Assembly (NCBI RefSeq): GCF_003967355.1
Contig: NZ_BIFH01000049.1
Span: 10,113-74,112, forward strand
Direction of reading: 5' to 3'
DNA length: 64,000 nt
Origin: Embleya hyalina
Lineage (GTDB): Bacteria > Actinomycetota > Actinomycetes > Streptomycetales > Streptomycetaceae
The notes below the pieces were generated by a model that made no database searches, was not told where the DNA came from, and saw nothing but the letters and a program-made list of their open reading frames with translations. This document shows positions 57,546 through 64,000 of the stretch, one piece after another. The stretch's first letter is position 1. Every line of letters starts with the position of its first letter. A program made the translations under genes and the position numbers.

Positions 57546-58800
57546 TCCCGTCTCCGTGTATCGAGCCCTCGCGCCAGTCCTCGGGCAGCAGGTGGTCGAG
57601 CACGTCGTCGACGGTGACCGCGCCGAGCAGGTGGTCGTCCTCGTCCACCACGGGCGCGGCGACCATGTTGTAGGCGGCCAGGAAGCTGGTCACCTCGGCG
57701 AGCGGGGTGTCCGGCCGCAGCGGCATCAGGTCGGTGTCCAGGACCGCGCCGACCAGGGTGAACGGCGGGTCGCGCAGCAGCCGCTGGAAGTGCACCGTGC
57801 CCAGATACTTGCCGGTCGGCGTCTCGGTCGGCGGCCGGCACACGTAGACCTGACTGGCCAGCGCCGGCGACAGGTCGGCGTTGCGCACCTGCGCCAGCGC
57901 CTCGGCGATGGTGGCGCCCGGCTCCAGCACGATCGGCTCGGTGGTCATCATGCCGCCGGCGGTGTCCTCGACGTAGGTCAGCAGCCGGCGCACGTCCTCG
58001 GCCTCCTCCGGCTCCATCAGACCGAGCAGGCGCTCCGCGGTGTCCTCGGGCAACTCGGAGATCAGGTCGGCGGCGTCGTCGGGGTCCATCGCCTCCAGCA
58101 CGTCGGCCGCGCGCTCCTCCTGGAGCTGGCCCAGGATCTCCACCTGGTCGTCCTCGGGCAACTCCTCCAGCACGTCGGCGAGCCGGTCGTCGTCCAGCGC
58201 CGCGGCCACCTCGGCCCGACGTTTGGCGGACAGGTTGTGCAGCACGTTGGCCAGGTCGGCGGGGCGCAACTGCTCGAACGTGGCGAGCAGGTTGGCCGCG
58301 CCCTGCTGGTCCTCGGGGCGCTCGAAGCCGACCACCGCGTTCCAGTCGACGGTGATCGTCTCGCCGCGTCTGCGGCGCAGCGCCGAGGTGCCGCCCTTTT
58401 GTACGAAGAGTTTGGAGATCAGCCAGTCGCGCCCGCGTCCGAGCGCCATCGCCACGTCGAGGACGGTGACCGACTCGTCGTTCTCGGCCAGCGCCACCCG
58501 ACGGTCCAGCATCTCGGCGAGCACCAGCGTCTCGCTCGGTCGTTGCTCGAAACGGCGCATGTTGACCAGCCCGGTGGTGATCACCTCGCCGGTCTCCACG
58601 CTGGTCACCCGGGTCATCGGGACGAAGATCCGGCGTCGGGTGGCCACCTCGACGACCAGGCCGAGCACACGCGGGGGCAGTTGGGCGGTACGCAGCATGA
58701 CGACGACGTCGCGCAGCCGGCCGACGTGGTCGCCGTTGGGATCGAACACGGCCACGCCGGCGAGGTGCGAGATGAACACCCGCCCGGATGACGCACCCAT
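57526..58800 (-). CDS. MgtE-like protein without membrane domain (PRC - MgtE_N - CBS)
   Basis: A 424-residue soluble protein (Rv1232c-like). The N-terminal about 150 residues hold PRC-barrel-like repeats (VFDPNGDHVGRLRDVVV). An MgtE N-terminal superhelix follows (about 185-285: LADVLEELPEDDQVEIL and similar repeats of about 20 residues), then two CBS domains (about 290-410). The five-TM magnesium channel of true MgtE is missing. It may sense Mg2+ and act on the DUF1003 membrane protein encoded next. ATG 58800. Confidence 0.88.
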   Translation of the reverse strand: MGASSGRVFISHLAGVAVFDPNGDHVGRLRDVVVMLRTAQLPPRVLGLVVEVATRRRIFVPMTRVTSVETGEVITTGLVNMRRFEQRPSETLVLAEMLDRRVALAENDESVTVLDVAMALGRGRDWLISKLFVQKGGTSALRRRRGETITVDWNAVVGFERPEDQQGAANLLATFEQLRPADLANVLHNLSAKRRAEVAAALDDDRLADVLEELPEDDQVEILGQLQEERAADVLEAMDPDDAADLISELPEDTAERLLGLMEPEEAEDVRRLLTYVEDTAGGMMTTEPIVLEPGATIAEALAQVRNADLSPALASQVYVCRPPTETPTGKYLGTVHFQRLLRDPPFTLVGAVLDTDLMPLRPDTPLAEVTSFLAAYNMVAAPVVDEDDHLLGAVTVDDVLDHLLPEDWREGSIHGDGSVRRGT

Positions 58801-58940
58801 GCCGTGGTCCCTCCGTTGCCGATGTCCGCCGCCGATGTGCCGCGCCGCCGATGTGTGTGCCCGGTCGTGCCGGGGGCATCCCAGTCGGTCAGGCTACCGG
58901 TGAAGGTGGGCATGATCACGACACCTCGCGCCCGGCTCAG

Positions 58941-58946
58941 TACAGT
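58941..58946 (+). promoter_or_regulatory. Putative -10 box TACAGT (leaderless) of lipoprotein gene
   Basis: Ends 7 nt before the GTG at 58954. Confidence 0.55.
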
Positions 58947-58953
58947 GCCGCCC

Positions 58954-59733
58954 GTGCGCTTGCCTCAGTCGAAGACCACGATCGCCCTCCTGACCGCCTG
59001 CGTGCTCGCCGGCACGGCGTGTTCGAAGGCGGACACCGGGCTCGGTTCGGAGTCCGCGGACGCCATCACCGGCAAGGCCAAGGCGGCGGCGGCCGGGGCC
59101 GGGGCGGTGCACGTGCAGGGGGTGTGGAAGATCCAGACCCAGCAGTTCAGGATCGACCTGCGACTCAAGCGCGACGGCGGGGTGGGCACCGTGGTCACCG
59201 CCGACAGCACCATCGAACTGCTGCGGATCGGCCAGGACCTGTACGTCCGCGGCGACGCCCGGCTGTACCAGGGCCGGGACGGGCGCGGCGGGGCGGACGT
59301 CGAGCAGTCGGCGCAGGCGTTGCGGGACAAGTTCGTCAAGGTGCCCGCCTCCGACCCCAGTTACGCGCGACTGTCCGGCTTCACCCGGATGCAGGACATG
59401 ATCACCGATCTGATCCGGCTCAACGGCAAACTCAAGAAGGACGGCCGGGAAAAGGTGCGGGGCGTCGAAACGCTCAAGGTGGTGGCCGATCGCGGGCGCG
59501 GCGGCGAGTTGCGGGTGGCGCTGAACGGGACGCCGTACCCGCTCAAGTACATTCCTTCGCCGAGCGGCGGCGCGCTCGAACTGTTCGAATACGACCAGGA
59601 CTTCCCGTTGGTGCTGCCCCATGCCGACGAGGTGCTGGACTACGGCACGCTGACCGACGGCAAGGACCCGTCGGGCAAGCCGACCGGCAGGCCCACGGAC
59701 AAGCCCGGCGGGCCGGTGCCGGGCACCGACTGA
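58954..59733 (+). CDS. Lipoprotein, LppX/LolA-like fold, first of two
   Basis: A 259-residue exported lipoprotein. The GTG at 58954 (leaderless -10 TACAGT) gives a signal peptide of normal length ending LAGTAC (lipobox). ATG 58912 would make it too long. The mature region (AVHVQGVWK, IDLRLKRDGGVGTVV, LYVRGDARLYQG) is the curved beta-sheet type seen in the LppX/LprG-like lipid carriers of actinobacteria, inferred without search. It ends with a Pro/Gly/Lys tail. The next gene encodes a related lipoprotein. Confidence 0.8.
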   Translation: MRLPQSKTTIALLTACVLAGTACSKADTGLGSESADAITGKAKAAAAGAGAVHVQGVWKIQTQQFRIDLRLKRDGGVGTVVTADSTIELLRIGQDLYVRGDARLYQGRDGRGGADVEQSAQALRDKFVKVPASDPSYARLSGFTRMQDMITDLIRLNGKLKKDGREKVRGVETLKVVADRGRGGELRVALNGTPYPLKYIPSPSGGALELFEYDQDFPLVLPHADEVLDYGTLTDGKDPSGKPTGRPTDKPGGPVPGTD

Positions 59734-59856
59734 GCCCGGCCGCGCGGGCTCCGGGATACCGTTTCCGGGAGCACGACGCGGAAGCACGACGACGCGGAGG
59801 GGCGTCGAGGCGGTCGGCGAAACCTACGAGACATCGAACGACGAGGGAACCAGGCG

Positions 59857-60816
59857 ATGGATCACGTGCGACGCGGCTTCGTGGTGGCGACGGCGGCGGT
59901 ATCGGTCACGGTGCTGGTCGCCGGGTGCAGTCCGGGACGGCCCGCGCACCGCTCGTGGCAGGCGCCGGTGGACGAGCCGACGGCGGGCGCTCCGCTGGGC
60001 AACCAGGTGGACGGGCTCGACCCGGCGGCGATCCTGCAGCGGGCCCAGGCCGCGACGGCCGCCGCCAAGTCGGTACACGTGAGGGGGGAGTCGGCCGTCC
60101 CGGGCACGGCGGGCAAGCCGGCCAAGCCGTTCAGCGTGGACATGCGCTTCACCAGCACCGGCAGCGAGGGCCGGATCGTCGAGGACAACACGACCGCGTA
60201 CATCACCCGGGTGCAGAACCAGGTCTGGTTCCGGGGCGACGCGAAGTTCTGGTCCAAGGTCGACGGCGCCACCACGGAGGTGGCCAACCACGACAAGTTC
60301 GTCCAGGTGCCCTCCGGCGACAAGAAGTACGGCGGCATCGTCGAGAACACCTACGTCGAGCGGCTGACCAACAAGCTGATGGGCAAGCCGGGCAAGCTGG
60401 AGAAGGGCGCGGTCAAGCAGGTCAACGGACACCGGGCGATCGCCCTGGAGAACCGCACGCCGGGCGCGGGCGGCATCATCTGGGTGGCCACCGAGGGCGC
60501 CCCGTACCTGCTGCGCATGGAGTCCGCCGCCGACGCGCGCCGGGCCGGCGCGTTCGACTTCCTCGCCTACGGCGAGCGGGTCGACGTGCACGCGCCGGAG
60601 CCCAAGGACGTGGTGGACAAGGACCTGACCACGCCGGGGCGGTCGACGAGCGGCAGCAACGGCTCCTCCGCCGGCACCGGCGGCTCGACCGGGCGTCCGT
60701 CGACCGGAGCGCCCGCCACGGGCTCGTCCGGCAGCACCCGCCGACCCGACATCGGGCGCACGTCCAAGCCGCCGGTGCCGCCGGGCCTGAGGAACGACCC
60801 GGTGCTGTTCTCCTGA
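59857..60816 (+). CDS. Lipoprotein, LppX/LolA-like fold, second of two
   Basis: A 319-residue lipoprotein. The signal RRGFVVATAAVSVTVLVAGC has a lipobox VAGC (Cys about 24). The mature sequence is parallel to the previous gene: SVHVRGESAV, VDMRFTSTGSEGRIV, VWFRGDAKFWSK, DKFVQVPSGDKKYG and AVKQVNGHRAIAL. A Ser/Gly/Thr linker fills about 260-305. ATG with GAGGGAA upstream. It is probably an ancient duplicate of the neighbour and may serve in lipid transport or signalling at the membrane. Confidence 0.83.
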   Translation: MDHVRRGFVVATAAVSVTVLVAGCSPGRPAHRSWQAPVDEPTAGAPLGNQVDGLDPAAILQRAQAATAAAKSVHVRGESAVPGTAGKPAKPFSVDMRFTSTGSEGRIVEDNTTAYITRVQNQVWFRGDAKFWSKVDGATTEVANHDKFVQVPSGDKKYGGIVENTYVERLTNKLMGKPGKLEKGAVKQVNGHRAIALENRTPGAGGIIWVATEGAPYLLRMESAADARRAGAFDFLAYGERVDVHAPEPKDVVDKDLTTPGRSTSGSNGSSAGTGGSTGRPSTGAPATGSSGSTRRPDIGRTSKPPVPPGLRNDPVLFS

Positions 60817-60842
60817 GGCGCGCCCGAGGTGTCGGCGCGGGC

Positions 60843-61400
60843 TCAGTCGCGCCGGCGCAGTCGGCCGATCGACCAGTTGAGCGGGGACGCGCCCCGGGTC
60901 ACCGCGGGTGAGCCGATCGGCACCGCGCGGCCGGCGTCGTGGGGCAGCGCGCGGGCGGGCCCGGTGGGGGTGAGCCGGACCAGATCGCACTCCCGGGCCC
61001 AGCGGGCGGGCTGCTCCTCGCCGTCGGGCGCGTTCAACCGGGCGGCGTGCAGGGCGAGTACGGCCGGCTCGTAGGTCGGGTCGCCGGGCGCGACCACGGC
61101 GACCCGCGCGGTCCAGCCCGGCAGTCGGCCGCCCTTGTCCTTGCTGCGCACGTCCACCAGCACGGTCGCGGCGGCGGCCAGGCCGGGCACGAACTGCTCC
61201 ACCGCGCCGGGCTCGCGGGCGGTCACCAGCCACGATGCGCCGTCGAGCCACACGTGCCAGACGGGGCGGGCCGGGGCGGGGGAGACGGTGAGCCACAGGA
61301 GGCCGGACTTCTTCGCGGCTTCTTCGAGCAGCGCCGCCTCCTCGAGCGGTGTCGCCGCTTCGAGCGGGGCGCCTTCGGGCGTGCCGTCGGTGTCCGTCAT
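60843..61400 (-). CDS. Conserved hypothetical protein, split-barrel-like
   Basis: A 185-residue soluble protein. After an acidic helix (residues 10-30) the sequence LLWLTVSP, PVWHVWLDGASWLVTA and GWTARVAVVAPGDPTYEPAV suggests a flavin-reductase or pyridoxamine-oxidase-like split barrel, but no cofactor motif is clear. Convergent with the lipoprotein gene (26 bp). ATG 61400. A GACGCT box lies 7 nt upstream. Confidence 0.7.
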   Translation of the reverse strand: MTDTDGTPEGAPLEAATPLEEAALLEEAAKKSGLLWLTVSPAPARPVWHVWLDGASWLVTAREPGAVEQFVPGLAAAATVLVDVRSKDKGGRLPGWTARVAVVAPGDPTYEPAVLALHAARLNAPDGEEQPARWARECDLVRLTPTGPARALPHDAGRAVPIGSPAVTRGASPLNWSIGRLRRRD

Positions 61401-61515
61401 GCGCCACAGCGTCCCACAACGCGCGGGCCCCGAACGTGCGCCACCTCATAGTCCCTTTCGGGTGACCCGTCGGTAACCTGACCGCACGATCCGCAGCACT
61501 GGGAGGACCAGAGAC

Positions 61516-62484
61516 ATGGCCGCCACATCGCGTAGCTTGCGTTCCCGCCGTTCCTGTATGGCCGTACCCGGCAGCAACCCGCGCTTCATCGAGAAGGCGC
61601 AGGGGCTCCCGGTCGACCAGGTGTTCCTCGACCTGGAGGACGCCTGCGCCCCGCTCGCGAAGGAGGGCGCGCGGCACACCATCGTCGACGCGCTGAACAA
61701 CGGCGACTGGGGGGACCGGATCCGCGTCGTGCGGGTCAACGACTGGACCACCCACTGGACCTACCGCGACGTGGTCACCGTGGTCGAGGGCGCGGGAGCC
61801 AACCTCGACGCGATCATGCTGCCCAAGGTGCAGGACGCGGGCCAGGTCAAGGCGTTGGACCTGCTGCTCACCCAGATCGAGAAGACGGTCGGCCTAGAGG
61901 TCGGCCGGATCGGCATCGAGGCGCAGATCGAGAACGCCCGCGGCCTGGTCAACGTCGACGAGATCGCCGCCGCGTCGCCCCGGGTGGAGACGATCATCTT
62001 CGGCCCGGCCGACTTCATGGCGTCGATCAACATGAAGTCCCTGGTGGTCGGCGAGCAGCCGCCGGGCTACGACACGGGCGACGCGTACCACTACATCCTG
62101 ATGCGCATCCTGATGGCCGCGCGGGCCAACGACCTCCAGGCGATCGACGGCCCCTACCTCCAGATCAAGGACGTCGAGGGCTTCCGTCGGGTGGCCGGCC
62201 GCTCGGCCGCGCTGGGCTTCGACGGCAAGTGGGTGCTGCACCCCGGCCAGATCGACGCCGCGAACGAGCTGTACCAGCCCACCCAGGCCGACTACGACCA
62301 CGCCGAGATGATCCTCGACGCGTACGACTGGTGCACCTCCGCCGAGGGCGGGATGAAGGGCGCCGCGATGCTCGGCGACGAGATGATCGACGAGGCCTCG
62401 CGCAAGATGGCCCTGGTCATCTCGGCCAAGGGCCGCGCCGCCGGGATGCGGCGCACGCTGAAGTTCGAGCCGCCGCAGGGCTGA
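61516..62484 (+). CDS. HpcH/HpaI aldolase / CitE-like malyl-CoA lyase
   Basis: A 322-residue TIM-barrel lyase of the CitE/Mcl superfamily. SCMAVPGSNPRFIEKA is the N-terminal loop. DQVFLDLEDACAP contains acidic metal ligands, IMLPKVQDAGQV follows, RIGIEAQIENARGLVN has the Glu ligand, and IIFGPADFMASI has Asp. A C-terminal GKWVLHPGQIDAANELY is near the thioester site. Candidate reactions are cleavage of malyl-CoA or beta-methylmalyl-CoA, or their thioesterase activity (ethylmalonyl-CoA pathway); the exact type is not fixed. GGGAGGA upstream of the ATG. Confidence 0.9.
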   Translation: MAATSRSLRSRRSCMAVPGSNPRFIEKAQGLPVDQVFLDLEDACAPLAKEGARHTIVDALNNGDWGDRIRVVRVNDWTTHWTYRDVVTVVEGAGANLDAIMLPKVQDAGQVKALDLLLTQIEKTVGLEVGRIGIEAQIENARGLVNVDEIAAASPRVETIIFGPADFMASINMKSLVVGEQPPGYDTGDAYHYILMRILMAARANDLQAIDGPYLQIKDVEGFRRVAGRSAALGFDGKWVLHPGQIDAANELYQPTQADYDHAEMILDAYDWCTSAEGGMKGAAMLGDEMIDEASRKMALVISAKGRAAGMRRTLKFEPPQG

Positions 62485-62695
62485 CGCCGGATCGGTACGA
62501 CGGCGAGGGGCGGTTCCGGGCAGCCGGACCCGCCCCTCGGCGCGTGCCCGCGGCCCGGATCGTGCCCCCGGATCGGCACCGCGCCGGGTCGTGGCGACCG
62601 TGGATCGGTGTCCGACCCCCACCGGGGCGGGGCGGTCGTCTATCGTGTGCCCGGGCCGGAGTACTTCGGCGGGCAAAGGGCAGCAGGAGGCTGGC

Positions 62696-63037
62696 ATGCA
62701 GGGTGGCTTGACGGTGTCCGTGCACACCCAGGGCACCTCTTCGATCGTCACAATCGCCGGTGAGATCGATGTGGACAGCGCCGCCGCGGTGCGGGACCGT
62801 CTGTTCGAGTGTGTCGAACGGGGCAGTGTGCGTCTGGTGATCGACTGCTCCGAGCTCGACTTCTGTGATTCGACCGGGTTGAACGCGTTCCTCGCCGCCC
62901 GACTGCGCGCGCAGGCCGCGGGCGGAGCGGTCCACCTCGTGGGCGTTCAACCTGCCGTTGCGCGGGTATTCGAGATCACCGGTGCGGTACAGGGGTTCAC
63001 TTTCCACGAGACCCTGGCAGAGGCGGTCGGAGAGTAG
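62696..63037 (+). CDS. STAS-domain anti-sigma factor antagonist
   Basis: A 113-residue STAS protein (SpoIIAA/RsbV/BldG class). VTIAGEIDVDSAAAVRD opens the fold and FCDSTGLNAFLAAR holds the phosphorylatable Ser (DSTG). AGGAGG 5 nt before the ATG. An HATPase anti-sigma kinase gene follows 77 bp later, so the two are a likely partner-switch pair. The controlled sigma factor is not in this window. Confidence 0.93.
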   Translation: MQGGLTVSVHTQGTSSIVTIAGEIDVDSAAAVRDRLFECVERGSVRLVIDCSELDFCDSTGLNAFLAARLRAQAAGGAVHLVGVQPAVARVFEITGAVQGFTFHETLAEAVGE

Positions 63038-63114
63038 CCCGTGACTTCTGGTGTCCTCCAGCGGGATGCGGGCAACTATCACCGCGTAGCGGCGTGAGCG
63101 AGGTGAGCCAATAG

Positions 63115-63591
63115 ATGTGCGCCATGCGATCGCAGGCGCCCGGCGACGGGGAGGCCTGTTTCTCCACCCCACCGCTTCGTCAGGTGCGGAGACTGCCGTT
63201 CGAGGGTGCGGCGGGGGCGGTGGCGCGGTCGCGGACGTTCATCCGCAACACGCTCCACGCGTACGGATGGACCGGCTCCGACGACGAGCAGGTGCTGCTG
63301 ACCTCCGACGACGTGCTGCTCGTCGCGGTCGAGCTGGTCACCAACGCGTGCCTGCACGCGGGCGGCCCGGTGGAGTTGCGGGTGGTGCGGACCAGCGACC
63401 TGCTGCGGATCGAGGTGGACGACCGCAGCGAGCAGCCGCCGCAGCCGAGGTCGCCGCACTCCGGCACGCGACCGGGGGGTCACGGACTGCACATCATCCG
63501 CCGGTTGACGCTGGACTGGGGTGTGGTCGTGCACCGGGAGCAGGGCAAGACGGTCTGGGTGGACATGCCCGTTCCCGAGGCGATGCGCTGA
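63115..63591 (+). CDS. Anti-sigma regulatory kinase, RsbW/HATPase_c type
   Basis: A 158-residue small ATPase. N-box [16 protein letters not shown], and the G1-like [10 protein letters not shown] with [15 protein letters not shown] as G2, as in Streptomyces RsbW-like proteins. It would phosphorylate the preceding STAS protein and bind a sigma factor. ATG 63115 or ATG 63124; GAGGTGAG upstream favours the first. Confidence 0.9.
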   Translation: MCAMRSQAPGDGEACFSTPPLRQVRRLPFEGAAGAVARSRTFIRNTLHAYGWTGSDDEQVLLTSDDVLLVAVELVTNACLHAGGPVELRVVRTSDLLRIEVDDRSEQPPQPRSPHSGTRPGGHGLHIIRRLTLDWGVVVHREQGKTVWVDMPVPEAMR

Positions 63592-63639
63592 GCCGACGGG
63601 CCGGGGGCGTACCGGGCCGAGGCCGGCCCGGGCGGCCGA

Positions 63640-63645
63640 TACCCT
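63640..63645 (+). promoter_or_regulatory. Putative -10 box TACCCT (leaderless) of glutamyl-tRNA synthetase gene
   Basis: Ends 7 nt before the ATG at 63653; no ribosome site. Confidence 0.55.
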
Positions 63646-63652
63646 GGACCAC

Positions 63653-64000
63653 ATGTCTGCCTCTTCGGTTCGTGTTCGCTTCGCTCCCTCTCCCACCGGC
63701 ATGTTCCACGTCGGTGGCGCTCGTTCCGCGCTGTACAACTGGGCCGTGGCGCACAAGGCCGGCGGCGTGTTCGTGTTGCGGATCGAGGACACCGACGAGG
63801 CGCGCAACCGGCCGGAGTGGACCGACGGCATCCTGAGCGCGCTCGCGGCGATCGGGATCGACTCGGCCGACCCGGCCTTCGAGGGCCCCTACTTCCAGTC
63901 GCGGAACGCGACGCTGCACCGCGAGTCGGCGGTCCGCCTGTTCGAGGCGGGCCGCGCGTACTACTGCGACTGCACCCGCGAGGACCTGGAGGCCCGGACC
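63653..64000 (+). CDS. gltX: Glutamyl-tRNA synthetase, partial (N-terminal 116 residues)
   Basis: Runs off the right end. [21 protein letters not shown] contains the class I HIGH-type motif (HVGG), and [10 protein letters not shown] is the conserved Glu-AMP pocket. [13 protein letters not shown] is the start of a zinc-binding segment. Start given by the TACCCT box. The common Streptomyces GltX has PHVGLVRTALFNW here instead, so this may be a second, divergent synthetase; that comparison is from memory. It is close to an anti-sigma pair. Confidence 0.85.
   Translation, partial: MSASSVRVRFAPSPTGMFHVGGARSALYNWAVAHKAGGVFVLRIEDTDEARNRPEWTDGILSALAAIGIDSADPAFEGPYFQSRNATLHRESAVRLFEAGRAYYCDCTREDLEART

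Noticed and set aside
1-64000. Mobile island, biosynthetic cluster, CRISPR or defence system
   Set aside because: No transposase, integrase, repeat-spacer array, NRPS/PKS or defence gene set was seen. Gene order follows conserved actinobacterial core, so an undescribed large system is not supported outside the repeat block.

Overview
The window is about 64 kb of very GC-rich DNA (roughly 70% or more by eye) with third-position GC bias, many GTG starts, mycothiol biosynthesis, a VanW-type envelope protein, twin-arginine secretion and DesK/NarL-type two-component regulation. This points to a mycelial actinobacterium of the order Streptomycetales (Streptomyces or a near relative such as Embleya, Yinghuangia or Kitasatospora). 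Gene order follows the conserved core of Streptomyces chromosomes (sdh - typA - bldK-like - mshB - fdxA/dapC/dapE). Further right it also follows the mycobacterial Rv1207-Rv1232c neighbourhood (folP2, DivIVA-like, tag, DUF3117, O-methyltransferase, sigE, rseA, htrA, tatB, mrp, DUF1003, MgtE-like). No phage, insertion sequence, CRISPR array, rRNA or tRNA was found, so most of this is vertically inherited core genome.

Left part (1-7.2 kb): a minus-strand operon for an Sdh1-type succinate dehydrogenase led by a small unknown gene, an unknown helical-repeat protein, and typA. At 7.4-20.3 kb there are two consecutive complete five-gene oligopeptide ABC importers. The first has the gene order of the Streptomyces bldK locus (permease, binding lipoprotein, permease, ATPase, ATPase). 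The second is binding lipoprotein, permease, permease, ATPase, ATPase. In both, a strong hairpin lies directly after the binding-protein gene, probably so that more binding protein than membrane complex is made. A DPP-IV/acylaminoacyl-type peptidase follows on the opposite strand.

Middle part (22.4-45.4 kb): a methyltransferase, mycothiol deacetylase mshB, a membrane protein, a long VanW-domain cell-wall protein, and a truncated cysteinyl-tRNA synthetase/MshC-like protein. Next come an ABC-2 exporter with its own sensor kinase and response regulator, a secreted CBM2-GH18 enzyme, a SirB1-like protein, a GNAT acetyltransferase, and a ferredoxin with the lysine/DAP genes dapC and dapE. A LOG-family protein, a Tat-exported PhoX-like protein, folP2, a DivIVA-like membrane protein, tag, an enoyl-CoA hydratase-like gene and a DUF3117 gene complete this part.

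Right part (45.4-64 kb): an envelope-stress module (ECF sigma factor, zinc anti-sigma factor, HtrA protease, TatB). It is preceded by an unusual ~1 kb non-coding block with two different tandem-repeat arrays and a large palindrome. Then come mrp, an amidohydrolase, a macrodomain protein, a BenE transporter with convergent TetR, a split MgtE-like/DUF1003 pair, two lipoproteins, a CitE/malyl-CoA lyase-like enzyme, an anti-sigma antagonist/kinase pair, and the start of a glutamyl-tRNA synthetase that runs off the end.

A window-wide pattern is that at least twelve genes have a TANNNT box ending 6-8 nt before the start codon and no Shine-Dalgarno sequence, as expected for leaderless mRNAs. I used this to choose several starts. 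The most unusual points are the repeat block upstream of the sigma factor, a probable ATT start codon for the O-methyltransferase, the catalytic-core-deleted CysRS/MshC-like protein near mshB, and the glutamyl-tRNA synthetase next to a sigma partner-switch pair.
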